A stretch of 64,000 nucleotides of DNA from Novipirellula artificiosorum (GTDB lineage Bacteria; Planctomycetota; Planctomycetia; Pirellulales; Pirellulaceae), in contig NZ_SJPV01000004.1 of the NCBI RefSeq assembly GCF_007860135.1, positions 248,001-312,000 on the forward strand, written 5' to 3'. The translations under genes were made by a program, and so were the position numbers. The notes under the pieces are model-generated. The model was not told the DNA's origin and did not search any database. It saw nothing but the letters and a program-made list of their open reading frames with translations. Of the stretch, positions 26,422 through 35,392 are shown piece after piece. Every line of letters starts with the position of its first letter. Within the stretch, counting starts at the first letter, position 1.

Positions 26422-27192
26422 ATGGACACGAATGATTCAAAACCTGATGCAATCGAAGAATCGGTAGCACCGACTCCCGAGTCACCCAAGAGGGCAACAA
26501 AGTCGACTTCGATCCTGTTGGTGCCGTATCCGAAATTCATCTTCATGTACCCCACGCTGATTGTTGCGACGATCACCGCGATCACCATGTATTTGGGGGG
26601 CTACGGAATCATCGATCCTGCAACGCAGACGCTGCCGGTTGCGATGACAAGCCTGTTTCTGGCCATCATGATGGCCAACATGTTTGTCATTATTTTTGAC
26701 TTTCCACGCGCAACTTCGCTGACCCTGATCTTCGTCCTTACAACGGCCGCAATGGGATTGTGGATCGCGACGATCGTGAAACCCGATTTGTTGCCGTTCG
26801 CCAAGGGTCTCGTAGCAAACGTTCGGCCTGTTGCAAACACCACGTTTTTTGTCTGTATCGCCGTCGCGATGGTGCTGATGTACATCGCCGTCTTTGTCAG
26901 TGTCCGGTTCAATTATTGGGAACTCCGCAACAATGAACTGCTGCATCATCACGGCTTTTTGAGTGATCTGAAACGATATCCGGCGCCGAATTTGCGAGTG
27001 GACAAAGAGATCAATGACGTCTTCGAGTTTTTGTTGCTCGGAGCAGGAAGACTGATCCTGCACCCCAGTACCGAAAAACGCGCCATTGTTCTCGATAACG
27101 TTCTATTTGTCGCTAACAAGGAACGCGAATTAACCCGAATGCTGGGGTCGATCAAAGTGCAAATCGGCAGTGACTCTTCAAAGAGCCACTGA
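26422..27192 (+). CDS. Conserved membrane protein with C-terminal PH-like region, function unknown
   Basis: A GGAGAG seven bases before the ATG supports the start. After a hydrophilic N-terminus of about 38 residues come four hydrophobic segments (about 40-65, 72-93, 96-116 and 137-160), then a cytoplasmic-type C-terminal part of about 95 residues (NYWELRNNELLHHHGFLSDL, GAGRLILHPSTEKRAIVLDN) whose pattern resembles bacterial PH-like membrane domains. I do not recognise a named family or catalytic residue. It stands alone between a divergent DUF1080 gene and the second DUF1549 gene, with about 150 bases downstream. Confidence 0.75.
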   Translation: MDTNDSKPDAIEESVAPTPESPKRATKSTSILLVPYPKFIFMYPTLIVATITAITMYLGGYGIIDPATQTLPVAMTSLFLAIMMANMFVIIFDFPRATSLTLIFVLTTAAMGLWIATIVKPDLLPFAKGLVANVRPVANTTFFVCIAVAMVLMYIAVFVSVRFNYWELRNNELLHHHGFLSDLKRYPAPNLRVDKEINDVFEFLLLGAGRLILHPSTEKRAIVLDNVLFVANKERELTRMLGSIKVQIGSDSSKSH

Positions 27193-27346
27193 CTCACCTC
27201 TTTATCCGCAAAGTTGGTTGTGTGGGTCCCTGGCAGCACGATAAGCTAGAGGGGAAGAAACGGCTTCTCATTCTCCTCACTCTTTTCGCCCATCCCGCAC
27301 TCGGAGCGTCGCTCACATCGGCCGGGACATTGAGGATCACCAACAA

Positions 27347-30271
27347 ATGACGATTCCCTGCGACTCCGCGAAGCATTCTACGGGGGCAAATCGCCAACGA
27401 GTGGATCGATCACGACGTGCGAGGTTGACCCGAGGGATCCATGCGTTGGCGCTGCGTACCTGTTTGATCCTCGGTTGCTTGACTCTCAGTGCGGCGGCCG
27501 ATGATTCGGCGGACGACGACCTGAGCGAAGTCCTGTTTGCTCGGCGAGTCGCGCCCCTGCTGACGGAGAAGTGCCTTGGATGTCACGGTCAAGATCCCGA
27601 TGGGATTGAAGGGGGAATCGACCTCCGGACGTTCGAAGGCTTGGCCATTGGTGGCGACAGCGGGGAGCCGGGGATCGTGCCAGGCAAGCCGAGCGGTAGT
27701 TCGATTTTCCTTGCAGCGGCTCGCGGAGAAGATGAGTTCTCTGCCATGCCCCCCAAGGAAAGCGAAGCGCTGAACCAGGAACAGCTTTCGTGGCTTCATG
27801 ACTGGATCGTCAGCGGTGCGAAATGGCCGGATGAGGATCGCATTGAACGGATTCAAACCAAGTACGCAGACCAATGGTCGGTCGACGATGGCGTCGTCGT
27901 GGCGACATCCGGGGGTCTCGACGAGGCCTGGAGCCAGCGGCGATACGAACCCGATGGATTGTGGGCCTATCAGCCGCTACAAGATGTCGAGATTCCTGCA
28001 TCGGCAACGTCCGCAGTGGATCACCTGATTGAGGCTGCACTGCCGGCGGGACTCGAAGTCGCTCCGCGTGCCGATCGCCAAACGCTGCTTCGTCGCGCGA
28101 GCTTTGACTTAACGGGTTTGCCGCCGTCGCCTGAACAAGCGGCCCAATTCCTGAACGATCCTGCCGATGACAAAGCCGCCTTCTTGATGTTGGTGGAAAG
28201 GCTGCTCGATTCACCTCACTACGGCGAACGGATGGCGCAGCATTGGTTGGATGTGACTCGCTATGCCGACTCATCAGGGTTTGCCAACGATTTCGAACGA
28301 GGTAACGCTTGGCGGTACCGAGACTATGTGGTTCGAGCCTTCAACGAAGACAACCCCTACGACGATTTCATTCGCGAGCAAATCGCCGGCGACGAGATCG
28401 ATGCGAGCGATCCGGAGAAGATTGTTGCAACAGGTTTTCTGCGTATGGGACCGTGGGAGTTGACCAGCATGGAGGTTGCGAAAATCGCTCGTCAACGATT
28501 CTTGGACGATGTCACCAATGCCGTCGGTGAAACCTTCTTGGGTCATTCCTTGCAGTGTTGTCGTTGCCATGACCACAAATTTGACCCGATTCCGACACAG
28601 GACTACTACAGCATCCAAGCCGTTTTCGCGACAACGCAACTCGTCGAACGCCGCGCCGAGTTTTTACAAGATGAAAACACCCGTGGTTTTTCGGAGCGAC
28701 AATGGCTCGACAAGTCTCAGCAGAACTATCAGCAAACGCTCGAGGAGTTGGATGCCGTTTTGCTAGACAATGCGACGTCATGGATCATGAAAAACGGCAA
28801 GGAATTGGCACCATGGCAGAGTGCAGTGCAACGGGCTCGTCAAAACGGGACACCGGGCCAAGTCTTCAACCGTGCTCGTTCGATGATGTCACGTTCAGGT
28901 GCCAGCGAAGAGAGCTATCCGCCCGTCAAGGTCGGGTTCACACCGCAGCAGTTCGGCCTGGAACGGATCGCACGCAAGGGACTTCAACGCTTGAAATGGG
29001 AAACCGAACGTTACAAGCCCTTTGCCCTCGCTGTCTACACAGGGCGGACCCCCAAGAGGACTCAAGTCGTGGCTCCGCTCCGCGTTCCCGAAAAGCCGAT
29101 GGCCGAAGGCGAGCTGGAAACGACGGCCATTCTCTCCGGCGGCGATCCGTTCTCACCCACGCGACCGGTGAAACCAGGTGGTTTGAGCGTCATTGGTGAA
29201 CAAGTCCCCGTGGCAATTCCTGACTCGATCGATGGTCGACGAAAAGCGTTTGCCGACTGGGTCTCGGATCCCAACAACCCGCTGACGAGCCGCGTCCTTG
29301 TCAATCGCGTTTGGCAGTGGCACTTCGGCAAAGGGATCGCGGGCAATCCAAATAACTTCGGCTCCTCCGGCAAACGCCCCACCCATCCGAAATTGTTGGA
29401 CTCGATGGCTAGCGAATTCCTTCACGGCGGTTGGTCCATCAAGCACCTGCATCGTCAAATCATGAACTCGGATGCCTATTGCAGAAGTACCGAGCATCCG
29501 AATCCGCTATCACTTGCGGAACTTGATCCGCAAGCCGAGTCGTACGCAGCATTTTCGCCACGACGGTTGAGTGCAGAAGAAATTCGAGATTCCATGCTGG
29601 CCGTCACCGGCGAGTTGAACGACCAGATCGGCGGTATCCCTTGTCGTCCACTCATCAATTCGGAGGTCGCTTTGCAACCCCGGCAGGTGATGGGAACCTT
29701 CGCTTCCGCTTGGACCCCCAACCCAAAGCCAGAGCAACGCAATCGGCGTTCGATTTATGTCTTGAAATTACGCGGACTCGCCGACCCAAGTCAAGAAGTT
29801 TTCAATGCGCCTTCGCCCGACTTCTCGTGCGAGAAACGTGACACGTCCACCGTCACGCCGCAGGTCTTTGCAATGTTCAACAGCAACAACACACACGATC
29901 GCGCTCGTGCACTTGCCCACGCCGCGATGAGCGCAGCCGACGAACCGACAGATATCGTCCACTGGATTTACGCTCGTTTATTTGCTCGAGATGCAACCGC
30001 CACGGAAGTCGAGCGTTGCCTTGACCATTGGCGTCAGGTCGAGTCGATGTTGCCGATCAAGGCTCAGCCGCATGCTATGTCGGATCGCGAAGTCGTGCGT
30101 GAAGCGGTCGAGGAGAACACCGGCGAGAACTTCACCTTTGTCGAAACTCGCTATGCCATCGAGGACTTTGAACCGGATTTGCAGCCTTCCGAATGTGATC
30201 GCAGCACGCGTGCCTTGGCGGACCTTTGCTTGGTGCTGCTGAACTCAAATGAATTTGTTTACATCTATTAA
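27347..30271 (+). CDS. PSCyt1-DUF1549-DUF1553 planctomycete cytochrome-type protein (long form)
   Basis: Paralogue of the protein at 4769-7063, 974 residues. After a basic N-terminus and signal region (LALRTCLILGCLTLSAAA) comes the haem-type motif CLGCHG with the PSCyt1 context (FARRVAPLLTEKCLGC, AMPPKESEALNQEQ), then DUF1549 (LLRRASFDLTGLPPSPEQAA, YGERMAQHWLDVTRYADSSG, RWYRDY-like segment) and a second motif CCRCHDHKFDPIPTQDYYSI. A middle region of about 150 residues precedes DUF1553 (RKAFADWVSDPNNPLTSRVL, NRVWQWHFGKG, LSAEEIRDSMLAVTGEL). The DUF1501 gene begins 10 bases after its stop, the same pairing as the first locus. Function is unknown; electron transfer or a redox step in carbohydrate breakdown is speculation. 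Confidence 0.9.
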   Translation: MTIPCDSAKHSTGANRQRVDRSRRARLTRGIHALALRTCLILGCLTLSAAADDSADDDLSEVLFARRVAPLLTEKCLGCHGQDPDGIEGGIDLRTFEGLAIGGDSGEPGIVPGKPSGSSIFLAAARGEDEFSAMPPKESEALNQEQLSWLHDWIVSGAKWPDEDRIERIQTKYADQWSVDDGVVVATSGGLDEAWSQRRYEPDGLWAYQPLQDVEIPASATSAVDHLIEAALPAGLEVAPRADRQTLLRRASFDLTGLPPSPEQAAQFLNDPADDKAAFLMLVERLLDSPHYGERMAQHWLDVTRYADSSGFANDFERGNAWRYRDYVVRAFNEDNPYDDFIREQIAGDEIDASDPEKIVATGFLRMGPWELTSMEVAKIARQRFLDDVTNAVGETFLGHSLQCCRCHDHKFDPIPTQDYYSIQAVFATTQLVERRAEFLQDENTRGFSERQWLDKSQQNYQQTLEELDAVLLDNATSWIMKNGKELAPWQSAVQRARQNGTPGQVFNRARSMMSRSGASEESYPPVKVGFTPQQFGLERIARKGLQRLKWETERYKPFALAVYTGRTPKRTQVVAPLRVPEKPMAEGELETTAILSGGDPFSPTRPVKPGGLSVIGEQVPVAIPDSIDGRRKAFADWVSDPNNPLTSRVLVNRVWQWHFGKGIAGNPNNFGSSGKRPTHPKLLDSMASEFLHGGWSIKHLHRQIMNSDAYCRSTEHPNPLSLAELDPQAESYAAFSPRRLSAEEIRDSMLAVTGELNDQIGGIPCRPLINSEVALQPRQVMGTFASAWTPNPKPEQRNRRSIYVLKLRGLADPSQEVFNAPSPDFSCEKRDTSTVTPQVFAMFNSNNTHDRARALAHAAMSAADEPTDIVHWIYARLFARDATATEVERCLDHWRQVESMLPIKAQPHAMSDREVVREAVEENTGENFTFVETRYAIEDFEPDLQPSECDRSTRALADLCLVLLNSNEFVYIY

Positions 30272-30281
30272 GCGAAGTACC

Positions 30282-31682
30282 ATGCCAAACATGAATCGTC
30301 GCGAGAGTCTGTTCCGTCTCGGAACGTCGCTGGGTAGCGTGGCTCTTGCTTCGTTGCTTGCCGATGAAGCAAGGGCCGACGAGAAACCCAATCCGCTCGC
30401 CCCCAGAAAGTGTCACCTCCCTGCCAAGGCGAAGAACTGCATCTTCTTGATGATGGAAGGTGGGCCGTCGCACATCGACACCTTTGACCCGAAACCGTCG
30501 CTGGCGCAGTTGCACCTCAAAGAGTTCACTCGCGAAGGCGTGCAGAAATCGGCGATGGAAAGCGGCAAACGCTATTACGTCCAGAGCCCGTTTCCATTCG
30601 AGAAGCACGGCGAGAGTGGCGCGGACATGGCTGAGAACTGGATGCATCTTTCAAGTGTTGCCGATGACCTCTGCTTTTTTCGCGGTTGCCAAGTCGATAG
30701 CGTCAATCATCCAACCGCCATGTACCAGATGAACTGTGGCAATCGCTTCGGCGGTGATCCAGGACTCGGCGCTTGGGTGACTTACGGGCTAGGTAGCGAA
30801 AACCAAAACCTGCCTGGCTTCTTGGTCCTTCCCGAAGTTTCCTATCCGCAGGGAGGGGCTGCCAATTGGAGCAACGGGTATCTGCCGGCCTACTATCAAG
30901 GTACGCCGCTGCGGCCCAAGGGGTCGCCCATTCTTGATTTGCAGCCACCGGCCGGTGTCACTCCGGAGCGGCAACGGGCGAACTTGGACCTTCTCAGCGA
31001 AATCAATGCCCGGCACGCAGTCGAGCATCCCGGCCACGATGATCTGAGTGCCCGAATTGAAAGCTACGAGTTGGCTTTCCGAATGCAAATGGAAGTACCA
31101 GAGGCGATTGACATCTCCGGCGAGGATGAAAAGACGTTGTCGATGTATGGCATCGGCAACGCCGCGACCGAACCCTTTGGTCGCAAGTGCTTGCTCGCTC
31201 GCAAAATGGTCGAAAAAGGTGTGCGATTTGTTCAACTCTACAACGGATCATGGGATAGCCACGACTACATCCATCGGGCACACGGAAACCTTGTTCGGGG
31301 CGTAGACCAACCCATTGCTGCGCTCATCAAAGACCTAAAACAACGAGGACTTTTGGACAGCACGCTGATCGTCTGGTGCGGCGAATTTGGACGCACCCCA
31401 GATAACGGTGTCCGTGGTGGAGTCGCCTACGGTCGTGACCACAACCCCAATGCGATGACCATTTGGATGGCCGGGGGAGGGTGTAATGCGGGCCACACGA
31501 TTGGAGCCACGGATGAGACGGGAATGACTGCGGTCGAAGAAGTGCATCACGTACGTGATTTCCATGTTACGTTGCTGCGTCTGCTTGGCTTGGATGATAA
31601 TAAGCTGACGTATTATCACGCGGGGCGTTTTAAACAGCTCAGTCAATTCGGCGGCAAGGTGATTGATGATTTGATCGCGTAG
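30282..31682 (+). CDS. DUF1501 protein, Tat-exported, partner of the preceding gene
   Basis: About 466 residues with a twin-arginine export signal near the start (NRRESLFRLGTSLGSVALAS). Starts at 30282 or 30291 are both possible; an ATG at 30249 inside the previous gene is less likely. Family segments in order: FLMMEGGPSHIDTFDPKPSL, VNHPTAMYQMNCGNRFGGDP, GLGAWVTYGLGSENQNLPGF, RKCLLARKMVEKGVRFVQLY, LIVWCGEFGRTPDN, and YGRDHNPNAMTIWMAGGGCN. The protein is complete. Its pairing with a DUF1549/DUF1553 gene repeats the arrangement at 4769-8513; the two DUF1501 proteins differ enough to suggest separate substrates or partners. Confidence 0.9.
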   Translation: MPNMNRRESLFRLGTSLGSVALASLLADEARADEKPNPLAPRKCHLPAKAKNCIFLMMEGGPSHIDTFDPKPSLAQLHLKEFTREGVQKSAMESGKRYYVQSPFPFEKHGESGADMAENWMHLSSVADDLCFFRGCQVDSVNHPTAMYQMNCGNRFGGDPGLGAWVTYGLGSENQNLPGFLVLPEVSYPQGGAANWSNGYLPAYYQGTPLRPKGSPILDLQPPAGVTPERQRANLDLLSEINARHAVEHPGHDDLSARIESYELAFRMQMEVPEAIDISGEDEKTLSMYGIGNAATEPFGRKCLLARKMVEKGVRFVQLYNGSWDSHDYIHRAHGNLVRGVDQPIAALIKDLKQRGLLDSTLIVWCGEFGRTPDNGVRGGVAYGRDHNPNAMTIWMAGGGCNAGHTIGATDETGMTAVEEVHHVRDFHVTLLRLLGLDDNKLTYYHAGRFKQLSQFGGKVIDDLIA

Positions 31683-32072
31683 CAACTTGTCCACAACGGT
31701 GACCGTGGCCGGTGGAAGACCACGCTGCCTCGCAAACGACTGCAGGGTGCTCATCCGGCGGAAGCGTGCGCAGGAGGTTTTCGAGGCATCTCTCCGGTGT
31801 CCAATCATTGCTGGCAGGAGCTATTTTCACTTGTTATCGTGCAGTTGCCGGTAGAAACGGAGTCGAGCTCTGCAGAGGTGCAACTTGACAAGGGATATCC
31901 CGGTCGACGGTGCGCCAAGGGTGCTACCGGTTCCCGGCGGACGACCGACCGTCGGGGACTCTTTTCTAAGAGATCATTGGACACCGGAGCCATACCTCCA
32001 AAAAACCTTGAGTCTGGGTTCCGCGCGCTTCGGTCGGATGAGCCCAAAAAACACAAACAACTTGAGGGCGTG
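31683..32072. other. Intergenic region of about 390 bases with an inverted repeat
   Basis: No gene is supported here. A 14-base sequence (CTCCGGTGTCCAAT) at 31792-31805 recurs inverted at 31976-31989, enclosing about 200 bases. Short frames at both ends of the repeat read similar Trp-Thr-Pro-Glu peptides on opposite strands because of it. The upstream frame joined to the 32073 gene lacks a signal and starts inside this region, so it was left out. Confidence 0.5.
31792..31989. repeat. Possible small non-autonomous element bounded by 14-bp inverted repeats
   Basis: Exact 14-base inverted ends (31792-31805 and 31976-31989) bracket a 198-base segment without a gene. No target duplication is evident directly outside the ends (TCT versus CCA), so MITE status is unproven. 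The chance of such an exact inverted match within 400 bases is low. Confidence 0.4.
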
Positions 32073-33161
32073 ATGCGTGTGATCCATTGCTGCGGCTTGA
32101 CGACGGTGTTCCTCAGTCTGGTTTGCTGCCCAGCGACATCTGCTGACAAGCCCCTCGGAGACCCACGGGCACCCTTCGACCTATTCGCAATTGATGTTCC
32201 CCGATTGATTGCTCCATTCGACGAGTCACACATCGTTTCGGATCCGGCGATCATCGAGGCGTCATTTCACCAGATGGATACGACGCCGCACCTTGCCGTG
32301 CCGAATGACTGTGAAGCCTATTATCTGGAACCTGAACACCGAAATAATGCACTGCAGGGCTATCGGATCATCGGTCGCAAGCCGGCCGGGAAACGGATTT
32401 CGGGAAGCATTTTCATCGGTCGACGTCATCCGGACACGCCAAGCCGAAGCGTGCTGGCGAAGTTCGATTTTGAAGTCGATGCGGTCCCAACAGAGAAGCC
32501 GGAACCCGATGATTTCCATCGCGCCAAAGGACGTCACTTTCAACGCTTGTGGTCGGAAGAAATGGCCGGCAGCGCGATGTTCCGGCACCTGGCAATGGAG
32601 TCCTTGGCAATACCGCTCAATGCGCTGACACGACAAGTAGGGGCGGGGTTGATTGACGAGGTTGCGATCACGGGCAGCGATCCGTACTTCCGCACGGGAA
32701 CCGACCTTGCCATTTTGATGCAAACCCATCAGCCCGCGATCTTGCACCCATCGATTTTGGCGCAAGTGAAGATGATGATGCGAACCACCGCAGAGGGAAT
32801 GGAGGTCATGGCACGCGTGAACTTCGCAAGCGGCGTCCGAAGAGCGAACCGGATTGCATGGAGCAATTTGCCGATCTTAAACCATTTGCGAGGACGGTAC
32901 CCAGACCGAGATCCAGCGAAGGTCGATGAAAGATTGTTTGGTGAACAGCTATTCGAGCCGGCCGGCGGCCGCTACGTTTGGTCTGAGGAACGTGGCACGT
33001 TTGTTTCGACGCTGCACGGCTACCACTTGGAACCAAAAGCAGGTCCAAGCCCCCCAGCGATTCTAAGCCCAGGCGAAGAGATTCAGACCAAGCTGTCATT
33101 CCAAGACGAGGGATTGCGAGCCCTGCTCGAAATCGGCCTACCGGCGGACGCAACGGAGTAG
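32073..33161 (+). CDS. Secreted protein of unknown function
   Basis: The start at 32073 is chosen because GAGG lies five bases upstream and a signal peptide follows (VIHCCGLTTVFLSLVCCPATSADKP). The mature part of about 340 residues is not recognised. It contains an alternating charged segment with HFQRLWSEEMAGSAMFRHLA, a helix-like stretch and a probable beta-rich C-terminal half ending in EEIQTKLSFQDEGLRALLEI. No catalytic or binding motif stands out. It lies between the second DUF1501 gene and a convergent beta-helix protein. Codon use looks ordinary for the window, so it is likely a real, lineage-restricted gene. Confidence 0.72.
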   Translation: MRVIHCCGLTTVFLSLVCCPATSADKPLGDPRAPFDLFAIDVPRLIAPFDESHIVSDPAIIEASFHQMDTTPHLAVPNDCEAYYLEPEHRNNALQGYRIIGRKPAGKRISGSIFIGRRHPDTPSRSVLAKFDFEVDAVPTEKPEPDDFHRAKGRHFQRLWSEEMAGSAMFRHLAMESLAIPLNALTRQVGAGLIDEVAITGSDPYFRTGTDLAILMQTHQPAILHPSILAQVKMMMRTTAEGMEVMARVNFASGVRRANRIAWSNLPILNHLRGRYPDRDPAKVDERLFGEQLFEPAGGRYVWSEERGTFVSTLHGYHLEPKAGPSPPAILSPGEEIQTKLSFQDEGLRALLEIGLPADATE

Positions 33162-33219
33162 CCATCGGCTCGGCTATCGCCGTCTCCATGAGGCCGGTGG
33201 TCGAGAAGTTTCAAGCGTC

Positions 33220-34314
33220 TCACCATCGGAGTATTGGCTCATCAGAGGGCTGTGCGTCACGCCTCATGATAGGCAATGCTCGCGAGCATCCCACAGGCTT
33301 GGCTAAGGGATAGTCCCATCGAGTCTGTTTCGTATCGGGGGCGTAGGGCGCACCGTTGATCGTGATCCTCGTTTCCGTGGAAATCGGGCCAAACGCCTTG
33401 ATCCGAATCGGCGTGCCCTTGATCGTCACCTGAATCAACGAATCGGCGGCTTCGGGGTGCAGATGAAACAGGGCACCGTTGGGAGTGTCAATGCTGCAGT
33501 CTTCCAGCACGACCGATTTCTCATAGCGACCGGCTCGAGCCACCAGCGTCGCCCCCGCGGGCCCTCGCCCCACGTTTCCGTAGATCTTGACATTGCGAAA
33601 AATGCCCTTGGCACCACTGCCATAGCTGCCCCATCCAAATTGAATCGGAACCGAGTTGATGCCCATCACGATCGTCGTGTGGGTGACCGTGACATCGTTG
33701 TAGACTTTGATCACATCGTCACCCACATCAAAGTGACATTGATCGATCGTGGAGCCGGGGCCACCTTCGAAACCGTCACTGTGATTGTGATAACCGGGCC
33801 GTGTCTCGAGGAAATCACACTGGCTGAGGTGTACTGGGCTATCACCACCGCGGATAAAGAAACCCCGTGGATTCTTGAACGTCAAATTCCGGACCGTAAT
33901 CGTACCGTCACCGAAACCTTGAATCGTACAAATTTTGTATGCCTTGATGTCGTGATTCTGTGGCCACGCTTGATGGTACGTGCCAAAGAATCCAGAGTGC
34001 TCGCGGTTCACCCCTTCGATCAAACAGTCACCATGTAAATGCAAGGCACCGTCTACCATCACACCGTCGCCAACAACGACATGGGTAATGGAGGGAGGAA
34101 CATTCCAGATAAACCCGCGATTCGATTGATCAAACGCAATCACACCCGATCGCTTAAAAGTAAGCTTGTTTCCTTCCAGCAGAATTTCGCCACTGTAGTG
34201 TGTGCGAAGCTGCTCGACCGAGTCGATTTTTGGATCAAGCGACCGTCGTTCACCGTGACATGGAGTACAGAACGTGAAGGTCAGGACGACAAAAAACGCA
34301 AGGAAGCGATGCAT
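33220..34314 (-). CDS. Secreted right-handed beta-helix protein (pectate-lyase-like fold)
   Basis: Start at 34314 gives a signal peptide (MHRFLAFFVVLTFTFCTPCHG); the frame continues upstream to 34551 but the extra residues look like noise. The mature 340 residues show the short periodic strands of a parallel beta-helix (ITHVVVGDGVMVDGALHLHG, GTITVRNLTFKNPRGFFIRG, VHLSQCDFLETRPGYHNHSD, TIDQCHFDVGDDVIKVYNDV, IFRNVKIYGNVGRGPAGATL). The GDDVIKVY segment is reminiscent of the Asp-Asp turn of GH28-type helices, but a full active site cannot be assigned. Probable role in binding or cutting a polysaccharide. Divergent from the sigma-factor gene. Confidence 0.75.
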   Translation of the reverse strand: MHRFLAFFVVLTFTFCTPCHGERRSLDPKIDSVEQLRTHYSGEILLEGNKLTFKRSGVIAFDQSNRGFIWNVPPSITHVVVGDGVMVDGALHLHGDCLIEGVNREHSGFFGTYHQAWPQNHDIKAYKICTIQGFGDGTITVRNLTFKNPRGFFIRGGDSPVHLSQCDFLETRPGYHNHSDGFEGGPGSTIDQCHFDVGDDVIKVYNDVTVTHTTIVMGINSVPIQFGWGSYGSGAKGIFRNVKIYGNVGRGPAGATLVARAGRYEKSVVLEDCSIDTPNGALFHLHPEAADSLIQVTIKGTPIRIKAFGPISTETRITINGAPYAPDTKQTRWDYPLAKPVGCSRALPIMRRDAQPSDEPILRW

Positions 34315-34619
34315 AGAAAGAGGCCCTGAACTTAGCGATAGAGAAAGGGGGTGTCCTACGCGATGGGAAGCGGCACGTAGTCCTGTTGCAAAATTATCCA
34401 CCGATGCAGATTGGCATTCAGCGTTTGTTCGATCTTGGCATAGGCGGGTTGTGCGTCCGTTAACATGATGAGTAAATGGGGGAGGCTCCTCCGCCAGCAA
34501 CACACCGGGCGTTAACATGTGTGTTAAAGCAAACATGGCGGCGAAGACCAATCATCGCGACTGTCGATTCATCTGCATCAAACCACCTTCCATTGCATCG
34601 TGGAGGAATCCAAGGGATT
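34315..34619. other. Divergent intergenic region between the beta-helix gene and the ECF sigma gene
   Basis: About 305 bases with no supported gene. It should carry the promoters of both flanking genes. GGAGG at 34602-34606 and AAGGGA directly before 34620 are candidate ribosome sites for the sigma gene. No clear hairpin or operator was seen. Confidence 0.45.
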
Positions 34620-35249
34620 ATGCCAAACAGCACCAATGTTAGCCACTGGATCGATCAGGTCAAACTTGGCGACTCGGTCGCAGCCAATCAGCTCTGGCAT
34701 CACTACTACGATCGACTCGTTCGCATGACTCAAGCGAAACTGCGAGGTCAGAACCGTGGCGTTTCGGACGAGGAGGATATCGTCCTCAGCGTCTTCGAGA
34801 GCTTCTATCGGGCAGCCGAACAGGGACGTTTTCCCGATTTGGCGGGCCGCGATGATCTTTGGCGGTTGTTGTTGAAGATGTCTGCTCGAAAAGTGGTCGA
34901 CAAGCGACGGCACGACCAGCGTCAACGCCGGGGCGCGACGGCAAAGGTCCAGCCGATTCATGGCATCGGTGATGAACAAGCGATGATCGAAGTGATTGGT
35001 AACGAACCGACGCCGGAGATGGTGCTGATGATGACCGAATCCTTCGATCAGCTTCTGAAACTCCTTGGCGACGAGCACGTTGGTGGTGGGCAGTTGCAAG
35101 AAATCGCGATCGGAAAGATGGAAGGCCATTCCAACGCCGACCTAGCCGAGCGAATGCAGTGCTCGGAGCGAACGATCGAACGTCGGCTCAATCTGATTCG
35201 TGAAAAGTGTCGCCAGGAGTTAATCGATCGCGATGAACCACCGACTTGA
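34620..35249 (+). CDS. ECF-type RNA polymerase sigma factor, planctomycete subfamily
   Basis: Directs RNA polymerase to a dedicated promoter set. From the ATG at 34620 the 209-residue product shows region 2 (WIDQVKLGDSVAANQLWHHY, DEEDIVLSVFESFYRAAEQG, LWRLLLKMSARKVVDKRRHD), a linker with basic QRQRRG and PTPEMVLMMTESFDQLL, and region 4 with a helix-turn-helix (LQEIAIGKMEGHSNADLAER, MQCSERTIERRLNLIREKCR). This matches the ECF group common in Planctomycetes that often accompanies a Ser/Thr kinase gene; no kinase or anti-sigma gene is next to it here. The downstream gene is convergent. Target genes cannot be inferred. Confidence 0.9.
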   Translation: MPNSTNVSHWIDQVKLGDSVAANQLWHHYYDRLVRMTQAKLRGQNRGVSDEEDIVLSVFESFYRAAEQGRFPDLAGRDDLWRLLLKMSARKVVDKRRHDQRQRRGATAKVQPIHGIGDEQAMIEVIGNEPTPEMVLMMTESFDQLLKLLGDEHVGGGQLQEIAIGKMEGHSNADLAERMQCSERTIERRLNLIREKCRQELIDRDEPPT

Positions 35250-35392
35250 AAAACAGGGTCCCGTGCTTCGCTTAAAGGCATCGCTGCGCTTCGCCCACGG
35301 CTACCCTCTTTGACCACGTCGTGGTCGTCATCCTTGGTTTGACTCATTTCCTAAGTTAGACGCTCTGTCCGACGTTGCCCACTCGAAACAAT

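Noticed and set aside
35312..35326. Six-base stem with three-base loop between sigma factor and carbonic anhydrase genes
   Set aside because: Too short and not followed by a T-run; it could pair by chance.
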